Shown here one piece after another: positions 41,506 through 51,215 of a stretch of 64,000 nt of DNA. Location: assembly GCA_021371855.1 (NCBI GenBank), contig JAJFVL010000046.1, positions 225,979 to 289,978 on the forward strand, written 5' to 3'. Origin of the DNA: Bacteroidales bacterium (GTDB lineage Bacteria; Bacteroidota; Bacteroidia; Bacteroidales; VadinHA17). A program made the position numbers and the translations under genes. Position 1 is the stretch's first letter, and each line of letters begins with the position of its first letter. Under the pieces are notes generated by a model. The model saw only the letters and a list, made by a program, of their open reading frames with translations. It searched no databases and was not told where the DNA came from.

Positions 41506-43908
41506 TTACTTAAAAAATTCAGGAAAACAGGAAAACGGTTCATCCTGAACTTCAAAATATGGCCAGTATTCGAATTCTCTGCTCCCTTCAATTGTGAAAT
41601 GCAAAGGTTTTCCCTGAACCGGTCTGAGCATCTTTTTAATGCTTTCAGGAGTTGTTTTCACCCCTACATCATACTTCTTTGCCCTCACACCAACCATTGC
41701 CATCAGGATTGGCCCGTATTCAATGGCATAATGATTTTCTTCAAATCCTTTTTCCATTCCGGTATATTTGGTTACCCTGAAATCCATCGGAAGAGTAAAT
41801 GAAATTACATCTGTGTTTTTCCACTCCCTGTCAATTACAAAATATGTCCCCGGAATCCCTTTCCCGACCTCTTTTCCATTGACCATTACAGCCATCTTTT
41901 CAGAAGCCCATGATGGTACACGGAGGCGGATTATATTTTTCATTGGTTTGCCATTCCCTACAGTTATCTCGACTTTAGGATCATAAGGGAACTGTGTCTT
42001 CATCTTAAGGCTCATGGGTTGGTTCCTGCATGTATACTTAATCTCTGAAGCAGCATACAGATCAACGTAAATACCATCTTCCGCAGTGGAATAAATATAT
42101 TCGGGAAGTGATCCGAAAACCCTTGTTCCCTGACCCTCACAACAGGTATTCATGCACTGATGGGAATTTGGTGAATGATCACCATACTTCCAGTCTACCA
42201 GTTTTGCAAAATAGCGGATTCCCTGAGGACCATACTGGTTTGCTATTGCCACATTGTATATTGATTTCTCAATTTCGCTGACGTATTTTTCCTGGTCGGG
42301 ATAAAGAAGATGGAAACGCTGGTTAAGCTTCATCCAAAATGAGTTACCGCATAATTCACCTGTCTCCTTTCTCAGATAATATGATTTTGGTTCATAAAGA
42401 AATGTTCCTTCATTTATTGCAAGTGACCCTCCGATATGCTCCCAGTTGTCATGGTACAGATCCCATGCCCCCAAAGCAGCATCAAGATATTTCTGAGCTC
42501 CCGTTGCACGATATAGATCGAGATAGGGTTCGATCCCGGTAACTAAATAGTTATGGGGACGGTCGTACGGATACCTCCATATTGCATCCGGATTTCTGTC
42601 AGCCAGTTGTTTCATCCAGTAGTTTTCCTGAAAATATTGTTGGACTACCTGAATATCTTTGGCCTTCCCAATAGGTGTAAAATAGGTCCTTGTCATAGGT
42701 ATAATGCCCTGTGTCCCCTGTCTCGGGCGTCTTAGCATTTCCGTCAAATATGGACATTGGTCAAACCAGTCATAAAACCCCCGCAATAACCCGAAAGCCT
42801 TTTTGTTGCCGGCATATCCAGCCTCTATCAGTCCGTGGGTTACCCATGACCTTGTATAGGCTCCGTATTCAACGTCAAATATTGTATGCTTCGGATAGGC
42901 CATCAGATAGCCGTCCGGCTCCTTACACTGATCGATTACATCGATAATATCATTCATCTCTTTACGCAAGTCCGCATTTTCTATCCAACGCAAGGTGTTT
43001 CCAGCTCCCATCAGAAAACGTCCTGCCTCCGATCCCGGAAGTTGCTTAAACCAGAATAAACTTAACTTTTCATCAAAAGGTTCTACCGGTAATCCAGCCT
43101 TTACACGAAAATTTCGAACCAACTGATCGAAAGTAAATGAGTTCATCAGGTAACTGATGTTGTTTTCCATTGTCTTCTTAAACAATCCATCTCCTAACTG
43201 TACTCCTCCCATCGGTGTTTCAGCCTTGTAAGCTACAGGCTTCCATGTTTCAACAGGCATCACATTCTCCGGATTATTGGTAACCACATATTCTCCCTGA
43301 GGCCGTGGCGGACGTGTAAGCAATTCTATGTGTGAATCATTGCCTGGATTTGATTCTGTTGCTGTGCATCCCTCCGCAATATCTTTTCCGTCTGAAAGAA
43401 CAATTATCTTTGTCATTGCCAGTTTATTGTCTCTGAGGCGTATTGCAGTTAACCTGACATATCTTCCATAAACCTCTTTTGAGGCAAATGCGCAAACTTT
43501 ATCAATCGGGTCAGGGAATTCTTCCTTCAGGGTATAGTCTTCATACATGATGGAGTGTTCGAAATTCACATCATTTGAAACTTCGAGTTTGAAACGTGAT
43601 GGAAAACCTCCGGCAGCAGGGCCCCATCCCTGTACTCCGGGTAATAGTTTTATCCCGTCTATTTTCTTTACCTGCCCCAGATCAATCTGCACCCAGCGTA
43701 TCTCATTGTTGCTGGCTGCCATTGAAGCGTAAGCCGGAAGATAATATCTTGCCACCCGCTCAACCCCCATTTCTGCTTCACGAAGTTCATTGGCCGCGTT
43801 ATACTTTACCTGAGCTGTCAACAATATGGAATTCATTGTTAAGAAAGAAGATACAACGAGGCAAATGAACTTTGCTTCTTTTAATAAAATGGATGTTTTT
43901 GTTCTCAT
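41506..43908 (-). CDS. GH127-type (DUF1680) glycoside hydrolase with discoidin-like domain
   Basis: An 800-residue secreted enzyme. After a signal region (about 1-33, ending LLTAQ) comes an F5/8-type C (discoidin) domain, about 35-190, with WVQIDLGQVKKIDGIKLLP and YGRYVRLTAIRLRD. The (alpha/alpha)6 barrel follows. It contains HQCMNTCCEGQGTRVFGSLPEYIY (quoted in two parts by function: the CC-E-G cluster supplies the zinc-binding Cys/Glu and the nucleophilic Cys typical of beta-L-arabinofuranosidases). The substrate is inferred to be an arabinose-containing glycan, but the family is broad. It converges with the GH2 gene. Confidence 0.82.
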   Translation of the reverse strand: MRTKTSILLKEAKFICLVVSSFLTMNSILLTAQVKYNAANELREAEMGVERVARYYLPAYASMAASNNEIRWVQIDLGQVKKIDGIKLLPGVQGWGPAAGGFPSRFKLEVSNDVNFEHSIMYEDYTLKEEFPDPIDKVCAFASKEVYGRYVRLTAIRLRDNKLAMTKIIVLSDGKDIAEGCTATESNPGNDSHIELLTRPPRPQGEYVVTNNPENVMPVETWKPVAYKAETPMGGVQLGDGLFKKTMENNISYLMNSFTFDQLVRNFRVKAGLPVEPFDEKLSLFWFKQLPGSEAGRFLMGAGNTLRWIENADLRKEMNDIIDVIDQCKEPDGYLMAYPKHTIFDVEYGAYTRSWVTHGLIEAGYAGNKKAFGLLRGFYDWFDQCPYLTEMLRRPRQGTQGIIPMTRTYFTPIGKAKDIQVVQQYFQENYWMKQLADRNPDAIWRYPYDRPHNYLVTGIEPYLDLYRATGAQKYLDAALGAWDLYHDNWEHIGGSLAINEGTFLYEPKSYYLRKETGELCGNSFWMKLNQRFHLLYPDQEKYVSEIEKSIYNVAIANQYGPQGIRYFAKLVDWKYGDHSPNSHQCMNTCCEGQGTRVFGSLPEYIYSTAEDGIYVDLYAASEIKYTCRNQPMSLKMKTQFPYDPKVEITVGNGKPMKNIIRLRVPSWASEKMAVMVNGKEVGKGIPGTYFVIDREWKNTDVISFTLPMDFRVTKYTGMEKGFEENHYAIEYGPILMAMVGVRAKKYDVGVKTTPESIKKMLRPVQGKPLHFTIEGSREFEYWPYFEVQDEPFSCFPEFFK

Positions 43909-44316
43909 CTTTATTATGGTTTCAAAATGATTAATATAACTTCAAGTTAACGCGTGTTAAATATAATCCTTCACATTCCGAAGGTATATTATAAATGTGA
44001 ATAAAAAATGTAAAATCACATTATCTTGCTAAAATTGATTATATCCGGTGAAAACATTGTATTTATTTCGTGCCTATAGTACTTCGAAAATATGGGAATA
44101 TTTTAAATATCTACTATTAGTTGGTTTCTGACTGAGCTGTCCCGGAGGGGCATGATGTTGGTAGAAAGATTATTACAGAATCTGTTAAAGTCCCATATGG
44201 GATGCCATAAAAGTTAACCGGGCAATAATAAAAAGAAAAATGCTACTGCTATTGTAATAAAAAAACAATGATGTCTATATTTAATGAGGTTCATGAATTC
44301 TGAGCCGTCCAAATGG
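43909..44316. other. Intergenic region with a dispersed 90-bp element
   Basis: No gene seen. Bases 44138-44226 are similar to 51099-51190; the rest is AT-rich. Confidence 0.5.
44138..44226. repeat. Dispersed intergenic element, copy 1
   Basis: Shares AATCTGTTAAAGTCC, TTAACCGGGCAAT and flanking TTGGTAGAA.G.TTATT with 51099-51190. It lies just past the 3' end of a minus-strand secreted-protein locus, as does the other copy. Confidence 0.7.
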
Positions 44317-44514
44317 TTATTCAGATGCAGGTCCAATCAGATCTTGTGGATTATAGGCAATTCCATATTTAATTGTTTCAGTAAGTTTCTCCACATTTTC
44401 TCTACAATTAACCTTTATTTTTAATACTGAGTCTTCAATATAAGCATCAGCTTCGGTTCCTCCATATCTAAAATGTTGAACAGTTTCTCTTTTAGAAGCA
44501 TTATAATTATACAT
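44317..44514 (-). CDS. Small hypothetical protein after the BACON gene
   Basis: A 65-residue open frame 24 bp downstream of the BACON-protein stop, same strand (MYNYNASKRETVQHFRYGGT at its start). The composition is protein-like and soluble. No family is recognised; it could be a C-terminal fragment of a larger lost gene. Confidence 0.4.
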   Translation of the reverse strand: MYNYNASKRETVQHFRYGGTEADAYIEDSVLKIKVNCRENVEKLTETIKYGIAYNPQDLIGPASE

Positions 44515-44538
44515 ACGCGTTTTGGAGAATACTTAACA

Positions 44539-47379
44539 TTATCTGAAAATTATCAAGTTTTTCGAAATTATGCCCTTTTCAGTCGAGATTTTTATGAAAT
44601 AGTTACCTGTTGAAAGTTGCGAGAGATCGATTCTAACCTGTTGCGTTTTTGCCGTTTTTTCTAATAAAACTGAACCTGACAAATTTAAAATTTGGACATG
44701 GTTTATAATTAAGTCAGACTCAAGTACAACCTCATGATTTGCCGGATTTGGATAAACTTTAATATCTAATGATTTAGTTTCTGCAATGGATGTTATAAGA
44801 TTCTTTGCAAGAAGATTCATGGTTATCCCATACCAGGAACCTAGATACAATCCTCCAATTTTATCATGAACTGCAAATCCAGGATATGGAATTCCATCTG
44901 AAGAATAATGCACATAATAATGTCTATTATCTCCCCAAAAATGGTCTCCGTTATTGGTAAGCATGAATGTTTGATCTTCAGATAATCCCAAACAAGTAAT
45001 CCACTCATTAATGTTTGATATTACTTTTAAACCTGCCCAGTCTGCAATAGAATAATTTTCGCCGAATTCTGATTGAATTCTTGTATTAAGATTTTCCGTT
45101 TCAGTATATTGGCCTTTTGTTAATAACAAATTATTACATTCTTTATTATTTGGTGCTGATGACTGCGTTACTGTAACAGTAGGAGAGCTAACACCGGATA
45201 CAGAGAAGGTAACTGTTGCACTCCTTGTACTTGTTGATGTATTGGCACTATTTGTCGAAACTGTTACTGAACCATTACCTGAACCACTCGCGGGGGACAC
45301 TGTCAGCCAGGTAGCATCATCTGAAACACTCCAGCTTGTACTTGACATTACTGAAATACTTCCAGTCGATCCAGAGGCTGAGCCTACAGTAATACTTGTC
45401 GGTGAAACTGATAAAGTTGACGTTGTACCCGATTGAGTGACTGTTACTGTCTGACTACTTACCCCTATGCCAGTAACTGTCACTGTTGCTGTCCTTGCAG
45501 CAGTTCCTGTATTTGCCTGATATGTCGCTGTGATAGTCCCATTTCCTGTTCCTGATGGTGTTACCGTACACCATGTCTGATTACTGGATGCTGTCCATGA
45601 TATATTTGATTCAACAGCAAAACTGGTTGTGCCAGAAGATGATGAAACATTCTGATTTGATGGCGTAACTACTAGTTGTGAACTTGGACCTGATTGAGTG
45701 ACTGTTACTGTCTGACTACTTACCCCTGTGCCAGTAACTGTCACTGTCGCTGTCCTTGCAGCATTTCCTGTATTTGCCTGATATGTCGCTTTGATAGTCC
45801 CATTTCCTGTTCCTGATGGAGTTATCGTACACCATGTCTGATTGCTGGATGCTGTCCATGATATATTTGATTCAACAGCAAAACTGGTTGTGCCAGAAGA
45901 TGATGAAACATTCTGATTTGATGGCGTAACTACTAGTTGTGAACTTGTACCAGATTGAGTCACTGTAACTACTACAGGACTGACAGATGAAGCTGAAAAC
46001 GTCACATTTGCAGTCCGTGTATTAGTTGCTGTGTTTGCGCTACTGACTGTAACCGTTAATGTCCCATTCCCAGAACCAGAGGCTGATGATAAAGTCAGCC
46101 AGGATGCGTCATCTGTTACCGTCCATCTGGTATTTGATGTTATTGTAAAATCTCCATTCGATCCTGAAGGCGATTCAAAAGTTAAATTGGCAGGCGTGAC
46201 AGTTAATATTGGTGCAGATCCTTTTTGAGTTACCGTAATTGTTTTGGTTAGATCCCCAGATTTAACAGTTATTAACCCCGTTCTAGGATCTATCGAAGGA
46301 TTAGTGAATGCAGCATTAATAGTTATAGAGCCATTCCCAGTACTATTTAAAGGTTCGGGGAATAGCCACATCACGTTAGAACTTGCTTCCCAAGTATAAT
46401 TTGATGCAATATTTACTTGCTTATTACTTCCTTCTGTAGATTCAAGTTCTAAAGATAAAGGTGAGCATTGTAATGTTATCCCTTCCTGTGTTATTGAAAC
46501 AGTTTTAGTTGTTGCATTGGTCCCTGTAATCGTTAATATTGCATTTCTTGGAGTTGACGACTGATTCTCACTTGTGGCCTTAATTTCAATTGTATTATCA
46601 TTGGAGCCTGATGATGGATTAATAGAAATCCAAGGAACGTTTACACTTGCATTCCATGATGTGTTAGAGATAATTTGCAAAGAGTTAACACTATTAATAC
46701 CCTGACCAAGAGTCAGGCTGGTTTTATCAACATTAACATAGGGAACAATGTAATAAATTAATAAACTTGGATAGTAAAAGTCATCTTCATTGATGCCGTA
46801 GATTGAGCCATAAGAATCATCATCTCCATCTTCTTTTATACCAATATAAAAGTTTAGGCTTGAATTTAAATAATCGGTAACTGCTCCAGGAATAAGATCA
46901 ATTGTCACAGGATTAGATGTTGGTATTCCTAACCAACTTCCAGATGCATATTGGGTACTATTATTCATTTCGTCATAATAATCTTTTGGACTATTTGAAG
47001 AATGATAATTTAGCTTACATATTTTAGTAACATGTGAGGAAGATGTTGAGCCCCCTTTTAGATGTAGTTTTAATTCAATCCGGTCAATTATCGAACCAGT
47101 CGGTAGCGAAGGTTTGGTAAATGTAAGATATGACCGATTGGCGCCCCAAGTTAATCCGCGCCAACCGACTTTTAATTCTCCGTCTTCATAACTATAAACA
47201 AAGGAAAGTTTGTTTATTGTTCTTGCAATATTAGGGTAAACTGATGTTGATTGAACATTTTGTCCACTAGCATTGAAAATAATAGGGATAAAAAATATGA
47301 CAACGAGTAATATCTTTTTAACGCCAAATGAATTACAGAGTATGTTGGTACCTTTACAGAGAGTAATAATTGTTTTCAT
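44539..47379 (-). CDS. T9SS-secreted protein with six BACON domains
   Basis: Start chosen at 47379 (an in-frame ATG lies at 47397). The signal peptide ends near IFNASGQ. Residues about 45-200 form a DNRLRE/CBM96-like sandwich (LTFTKPSLPTGSIIDRIELK). Six tandem BACON domains of about 85 residues follow, each with SNTSWNAS...PWISINPSSGS-type and TVTVTQSG ends. The fourth and fifth are nearly identical (period 261 bp, about 45428-45689 and 45689-45950). A unique domain with NGDHFWGDNRHYYVHYSSDG precedes a C-terminal T9SS sorting domain (VYPNPANHEVVLES ... GNYFIKISTEKG). BACON domains are thought to bind glycans or mucin. Total about 946 residues, exported to the surface. Confidence 0.85.
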   Translation of the reverse strand: MKTIITLCKGTNILCNSFGVKKILLVVIFFIPIIFNASGQNVQSTSVYPNIARTINKLSFVYSYEDGELKVGWRGLTWGANRSYLTFTKPSLPTGSIIDRIELKLHLKGGSTSSSHVTKICKLNYHSSNSPKDYYDEMNNSTQYASGSWLGIPTSNPVTIDLIPGAVTDYLNSSLNFYIGIKEDGDDDSYGSIYGINEDDFYYPSLLIYYIVPYVNVDKTSLTLGQGINSVNSLQIISNTSWNASVNVPWISINPSSGSNDNTIEIKATSENQSSTPRNAILTITGTNATTKTVSITQEGITLQCSPLSLELESTEGSNKQVNIASNYTWEASSNVMWLFPEPLNSTGNGSITINAAFTNPSIDPRTGLITVKSGDLTKTITVTQKGSAPILTVTPANLTFESPSGSNGDFTITSNTRWTVTDDASWLTLSSASGSGNGTLTVTVSSANTATNTRTANVTFSASSVSPVVVTVTQSGTSSQLVVTPSNQNVSSSSGTTSFAVESNISWTASSNQTWCTITPSGTGNGTIKATYQANTGNAARTATVTVTGTGVSSQTVTVTQSGPSSQLVVTPSNQNVSSSSGTTSFAVESNISWTASSNQTWCTVTPSGTGNGTITATYQANTGTAARTATVTVTGIGVSSQTVTVTQSGTTSTLSVSPTSITVGSASGSTGSISVMSSTSWSVSDDATWLTVSPASGSGNGSVTVSTNSANTSTSTRSATVTFSVSGVSSPTVTVTQSSAPNNKECNNLLLTKGQYTETENLNTRIQSEFGENYSIADWAGLKVISNINEWITCLGLSEDQTFMLTNNGDHFWGDNRHYYVHYSSDGIPYPGFAVHDKIGGLYLGSWYGITMNLLAKNLITSIAETKSLDIKVYPNPANHEVVLESDLIINHVQILNLSGSVLLEKTAKTQQVRIDLSQLSTGNYFIKISTEKGIISKNLIIFR
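45428..45950 (-). repeat. Recent 261-bp duplication of a BACON domain
   Basis: Two adjacent copies, each encoding VVTPSNQNVSSSSGTTSFAV through VTVTQSG, differ at only a few bases. Other BACON domains in the protein are far more diverged. Confidence 0.85.
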
Positions 47380-47397
47380 AGGATTAGATTTAAGCAA

Positions 47398-47987
47398 GAT
47401 AATACACTTGGTGATTTAGTTTTTCATCCATAAATAAATATTATAAAATCAAAATAATCAGCATAATAAAAAAATAGATAAGAAGTAAAAATTTCATCAG
47501 CCTGCTCGTGGCAACAAGTGTTTGTGCTTATCTATTGATGTCAGTTTACTTTGCGGGGATAAACCACCAATAAAGAACAACCTTTTATTTTTTATGCTGC
47601 TTTTTCAATTTAATATCCTTGCTTTCTAAGCTCTTGTTTTAAATATTCAAGCCTGTTTTCATTTTTTTCGGCAAAATATTAGTAGCCAAGTTCTTTAAAA
47701 GCTTCTTTGTTCTTTATGATTACCTCTTAAAATTTAATATTGCGTGTCCCTATTTTGTTTTCATGGGTGCTGCTATTTTGACAAATCATGTGTGCTTCTT
47801 ACATTTATTTAAAAGGCCTTATAATCAATCATCTATTTCTTGTCAGAACTTATTTCTCTGAGAAATAAAAATAGTAAAACGAATAACAGCAATTCTGAAT
47901 TATCAGATTCACTGTAGGAACAGGCATTAATTCTGTAGCGAGACTTTAAATATTTATTGCAACCGATTCCGTCGTAACTAATAAAAG
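47398..47987. other. 590-bp intergenic region
   Basis: AT-rich, with one gene remnant at 47608-47720; otherwise nothing recognised. It should contain the promoter of the BACON gene on its left side. Confidence 0.5.
47608..47720 (-). pseudogene. C-terminal gene remnant
   Basis: On the minus strand the frame reads IIKNKEAFKELGY, a TAA, then YFAEKNENRLEYLKQELRKQ and GY before a second stop. This looks like the end of a real protein with one nonsense codon. No start or upstream domain is present. Family not identified. Confidence 0.35.
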
Positions 47988-48761
47988 CTATTGTTTTATC
48001 GCCTGCTCCAGGAGTCGTATTTTGTTAAGGGGTATATTAAACTGATAACCTTCATCGCCCTTCTTAAGTATACATGTGCGAGTAAGACGCTTTACACGGG
48101 TGAGATAAGCAAGATTAATTATTATCGATCGGTTGATACGAAAAAAAGAATGATCGTATAACTGTTTTTCAACTGTACCAAGATTTTGTGTTACAAGCTC
48201 ATATTTATCTTTTGAAACATGCACTTCCGAATAATTCCAGTCAGCTTTTATAAATACAATATCATCATAATCAATTAGAATGAATCCGCCGGTTGTGTTA
48301 AACATCACTTTCTTCCTGACTGAAACATTTTCCAGGAGTTTTACATAATCTGCATTCCGTTTTTCAGTCATGAATGCTTCACGGAAACGGTCAAGGACAA
48401 CAGTTAATTCGTTTTTACAAACGGGTTTAATAAGGTAATCAAAAGCAGCGTTCCGTATAGCGCGAATTGCATACTCGTCATAAGCAGTAACAAAAATAAC
48501 AAACGGTTCCATTCCTGCTCTCCGGATTGAATCGAGTACTTCGAACCCGTCTTTACCGGGCATTTGAATATCAAGAAACAGCAGATCAGGATTTTTTTCT
48601 ATAATAATATTTGCTGCTGATAACGGATCTGAGATCACTTCAAGCAGGTTAATATCAGTGAATTCACTGAGAAGATTCTTAAATTCTTCAAGACAATGCA
48701 TTTCATCATCAACGATGATAGCTTCTGCTTTCCGTTTGTCTTTCTGAAAATTTGTTTTCAT
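47988..48761 (-). CDS. LytTR-family response regulator
   Basis: Start chosen at 48761 (MKTNFQKDKRKAEAIIVDDE); the frame is open to 48800. Residues 10-125 form a receiver domain with acidic pocket VDDE, phosphoacceptor D64 in LFLDIQMPG, and conserved Lys in LIKPVCKNEL. Residues about 155-257 form a LytTR DNA-binding domain (FIKADWNYSEVHV, FFRINRSIIINLAYLTRVKR). It lies 21-60 bp after the histidine kinase gene and is its expected partner. Targets are unknown; the neighbouring secreted-protein genes are candidates. Confidence 0.92.
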   Translation of the reverse strand: MKTNFQKDKRKAEAIIVDDEMHCLEEFKNLLSEFTDINLLEVISDPLSAANIIIEKNPDLLFLDIQMPGKDGFEVLDSIRRAGMEPFVIFVTAYDEYAIRAIRNAAFDYLIKPVCKNELTVVLDRFREAFMTEKRNADYVKLLENVSVRKKVMFNTTGGFILIDYDDIVFIKADWNYSEVHVSKDKYELVTQNLGTVEKQLYDHSFFRINRSIIINLAYLTRVKRLTRTCILKKGDEGYQFNIPLNKIRLLEQAIKQ

Positions 48762-48821
48762 CTGTATATAATTATTTTTAATGGCCAGATGGAACCACAC
48801 ATGATTTAAAATGAATTATGT

Positions 48822-50930
48822 TCATTCGTATTTGTGATTGGTATCAATCATGTGGGTTTCATAATTTAAAATTCTGATAATTACGGCCGTACCGCAAGGT
48901 TTTCCTTCATCATCCTTAAGATCTGAGATTGAATATAATATCTCTTTGTTATAATATTTGTTATAAGTTTCAAAATATTCATCCATGATTTTTAGCCCTT
49001 TACCTGTTGATTCATAACTCTTTTCAGAGGAATTACTTCTTCCTACCCCGTTGTCTCTGATTGTAATTAACAGGTCGTTCAGTTCTTTGGTTAAAGAGAT
49101 CAACAATAATCCATTTTTCTTTTTTGGCGCCAGACCATGTTTCACAGCGTTTTCCGCATAAGCCTGGATCATCATCCTGGGAACAGTGGTAGTCATATCT
49201 ATATCATCGGCAATCTCAATCCTATAATTAAACTGTCCATCAAATCTCATCTTTTCAAGGCTAAGATAATTCTCACAGAAATTAATTTCTTCCTGCATAC
49301 TACGTTGCGTGGAAGTTGAAGAAAGGAGAAGACTTCTGTACATATCTGCAAAACTATGAAGATGTTTTGTAGCAGTATCCACATCACGATTGCGAACTGA
49401 ATAAATAACAGAATTTATTGCATTTAAAGTAAAATGAGGATCGAGCTGGTTCCTTATAAGGCATAACTGCAGCTCTGAAATTTTCTTTTCTGTATCAGCC
49501 TTTTTTCTTAGCTTGTTATGCTGTATCTTTAATATTATCATCGCAAAACATAAGATCCCCAGATAAATGAAAAGATATTCAAGATAGCAATATGGCCATA
49601 AAGGATTTTTCCTGTATTTAATAAGTAAATTTCTTTGACCTGCATTTAACGAAACAACAGGATCTTTATCACCATCTCTTTTTATTGTTACTGAGTATTG
49701 GCTTTCACCAACAAATAAACTTGTATACACAATAACAGGATGATAAAACCCTGACCTGTAAATAACAATCTTCCCTTCTCTCTCTGAAATAATTATTATC
49801 TCAGAACTACCGTCATTGTCGATATCGGTTAGAAAAGGTTCACCAGATAGTTTAACCTGTACAAATTTTTTAAATAACCAATGATTGTCAAAAATGTTAA
49901 ATCCTTTATCAGCAACAAAAAGTGCAAAGTTTACTCTTCCCTTTCTGTCGAAAGTTTTTACCACATTGGTTGATTCTTCTGTACTAAAAAGATACCTCAT
50001 CGCTCCGTGTTTGTCAAATTCAAACAAATCTGACCGGATAGTATCTGTGGGCAAATTATGCATAACCACACGAACGGTATCTCCCTTGGAAATATTAATA
50101 ATCGGGTGAAGGCCGCTGTATCTTCCCGGAAACTCTACCGGTTCAAAAAGAAATTTGAGATTTTTGTCAAGTACCATCAGCCAGGATGAATGATCATGAT
50201 ATTTTGCATTTTCAGGTTTAATGTTTTCAGAAGCATACCCAAATGGAATTATTTCATTATGACTATCCCCATCAATGTCAGCCTGTAATATCCCCGAAAT
50301 AAAATATGATGCATCCGGTGATTTAACAACTGAATCCTGATAGATATAATAAGCATAAACTCTTCGCGGATAATGAGAGAAACCACTGTTAATGCCAAAT
50401 ATCAATTCTTTAATGCCATCACCATTTAGGTCATCCATCTCAGCCGGAACAATAAAATGGTCATGCTTAGAATTACCTACACCGGCAATGTCTATAAACC
50501 TGCTTGAAACTGGTGTGGAATTATTGAGAGCTGCAATTATACTGAGAAAAACAGAGTCGCCCTTTATTGAAAAAATATAGACCTCTTTCTTCTTATCATT
50601 ATCAAAATCTCCCGAAATATATAAGCATTCTTTCTCCGAAAACTTAAATGTCCCTTTAATATTCCACTGATTAATAATTCTGCCATTTGTATATATAGTG
50701 ACACCACTGCCATTGCTTTCTTCAAAAAAGGCAAGTCGTTCAGAAATACCGTCCAAATCAAGATCATCATAGAAATAGAGTTTACCTTCATCTAATATGA
50801 TATCACTCTCAAGTTCCGCAGAGTATTTATTAAGATTTAACGGAACCAATGAGATTATTATTAAAGTTGGAACTATTGACAGAAAAAATGGATTGGCAAC
50901 AAATGAATGAAAGTGTTTCTTCCACAACAT
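48822..50930 (-). CDS. LytS/YehU-type histidine kinase with an FG-GAP-like periplasmic sensor
   Basis: A 702-residue membrane kinase. An N-terminal membrane helix (FFLSIVPTLIIISLVPL) is followed by about 420 residues of periplasmic domain. This domain is rich in calcium-binding-like acidic repeats (DLDLDGISERLAFF, GDFDNDKKKEVYIF, DDLNGDGIKELIFG, ADIDGDSHNEIIPFG, DIDNDGSSEIIIIS), the FG-GAP/VCBS beta-propeller signature. A second membrane helix (YLFIYLGILCFAMIIL) precedes the His_kinase domain, with DPHFTLNAINS (phosphoacceptor His near 499) and N-box ENAVKHGL near 594, and a G-box DNGVGRS. It should sense an extracellular ligand and phosphorylate the adjacent LytTR regulator. Confidence 0.85.
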   Translation of the reverse strand: MLWKKHFHSFVANPFFLSIVPTLIIISLVPLNLNKYSAELESDIILDEGKLYFYDDLDLDGISERLAFFEESNGSGVTIYTNGRIINQWNIKGTFKFSEKECLYISGDFDNDKKKEVYIFSIKGDSVFLSIIAALNNSTPVSSRFIDIAGVGNSKHDHFIVPAEMDDLNGDGIKELIFGINSGFSHYPRRVYAYYIYQDSVVKSPDASYFISGILQADIDGDSHNEIIPFGYASENIKPENAKYHDHSSWLMVLDKNLKFLFEPVEFPGRYSGLHPIINISKGDTVRVVMHNLPTDTIRSDLFEFDKHGAMRYLFSTEESTNVVKTFDRKGRVNFALFVADKGFNIFDNHWLFKKFVQVKLSGEPFLTDIDNDGSSEIIIISEREGKIVIYRSGFYHPVIVYTSLFVGESQYSVTIKRDGDKDPVVSLNAGQRNLLIKYRKNPLWPYCYLEYLFIYLGILCFAMIILKIQHNKLRKKADTEKKISELQLCLIRNQLDPHFTLNAINSVIYSVRNRDVDTATKHLHSFADMYRSLLLSSTSTQRSMQEEINFCENYLSLEKMRFDGQFNYRIEIADDIDMTTTVPRMMIQAYAENAVKHGLAPKKKNGLLLISLTKELNDLLITIRDNGVGRSNSSEKSYESTGKGLKIMDEYFETYNKYYNKEILYSISDLKDDEGKPCGTAVIIRILNYETHMIDTNHKYE

Positions 50931-51098
50931 ATTTCATGCATTAATAATATTACTCCAATATTATTAATAAATCCCGAAGAATAGAAATTTTCATAAGGAA
51001 GTTTAAGAATTAACTACCTTAATCTCTATTACTTCCTAAGGGATTTCATAAATCAGGTGGCCATTATCTATTCCTGCCATTATTGTTTCCTTGCAGAA

Positions 51099-51190
51099 CA
51101 GTACCGGAATGACAAGATATTGGTAGAATGTTTATTGCAAAATCTGTTAAAGTCCTGGAATAGGACACAATAGAAAATTAACCGGGCAAT
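51099..51190. repeat. Dispersed intergenic element, copy 2
   Basis: Similar to 44138-44226, same orientation, starting 26 bases after the protease stop codon (minus strand). Confidence 0.7.
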
Positions 51191-51215
51191 TGTGATTAAT
51201 AATATATTTACCGAT

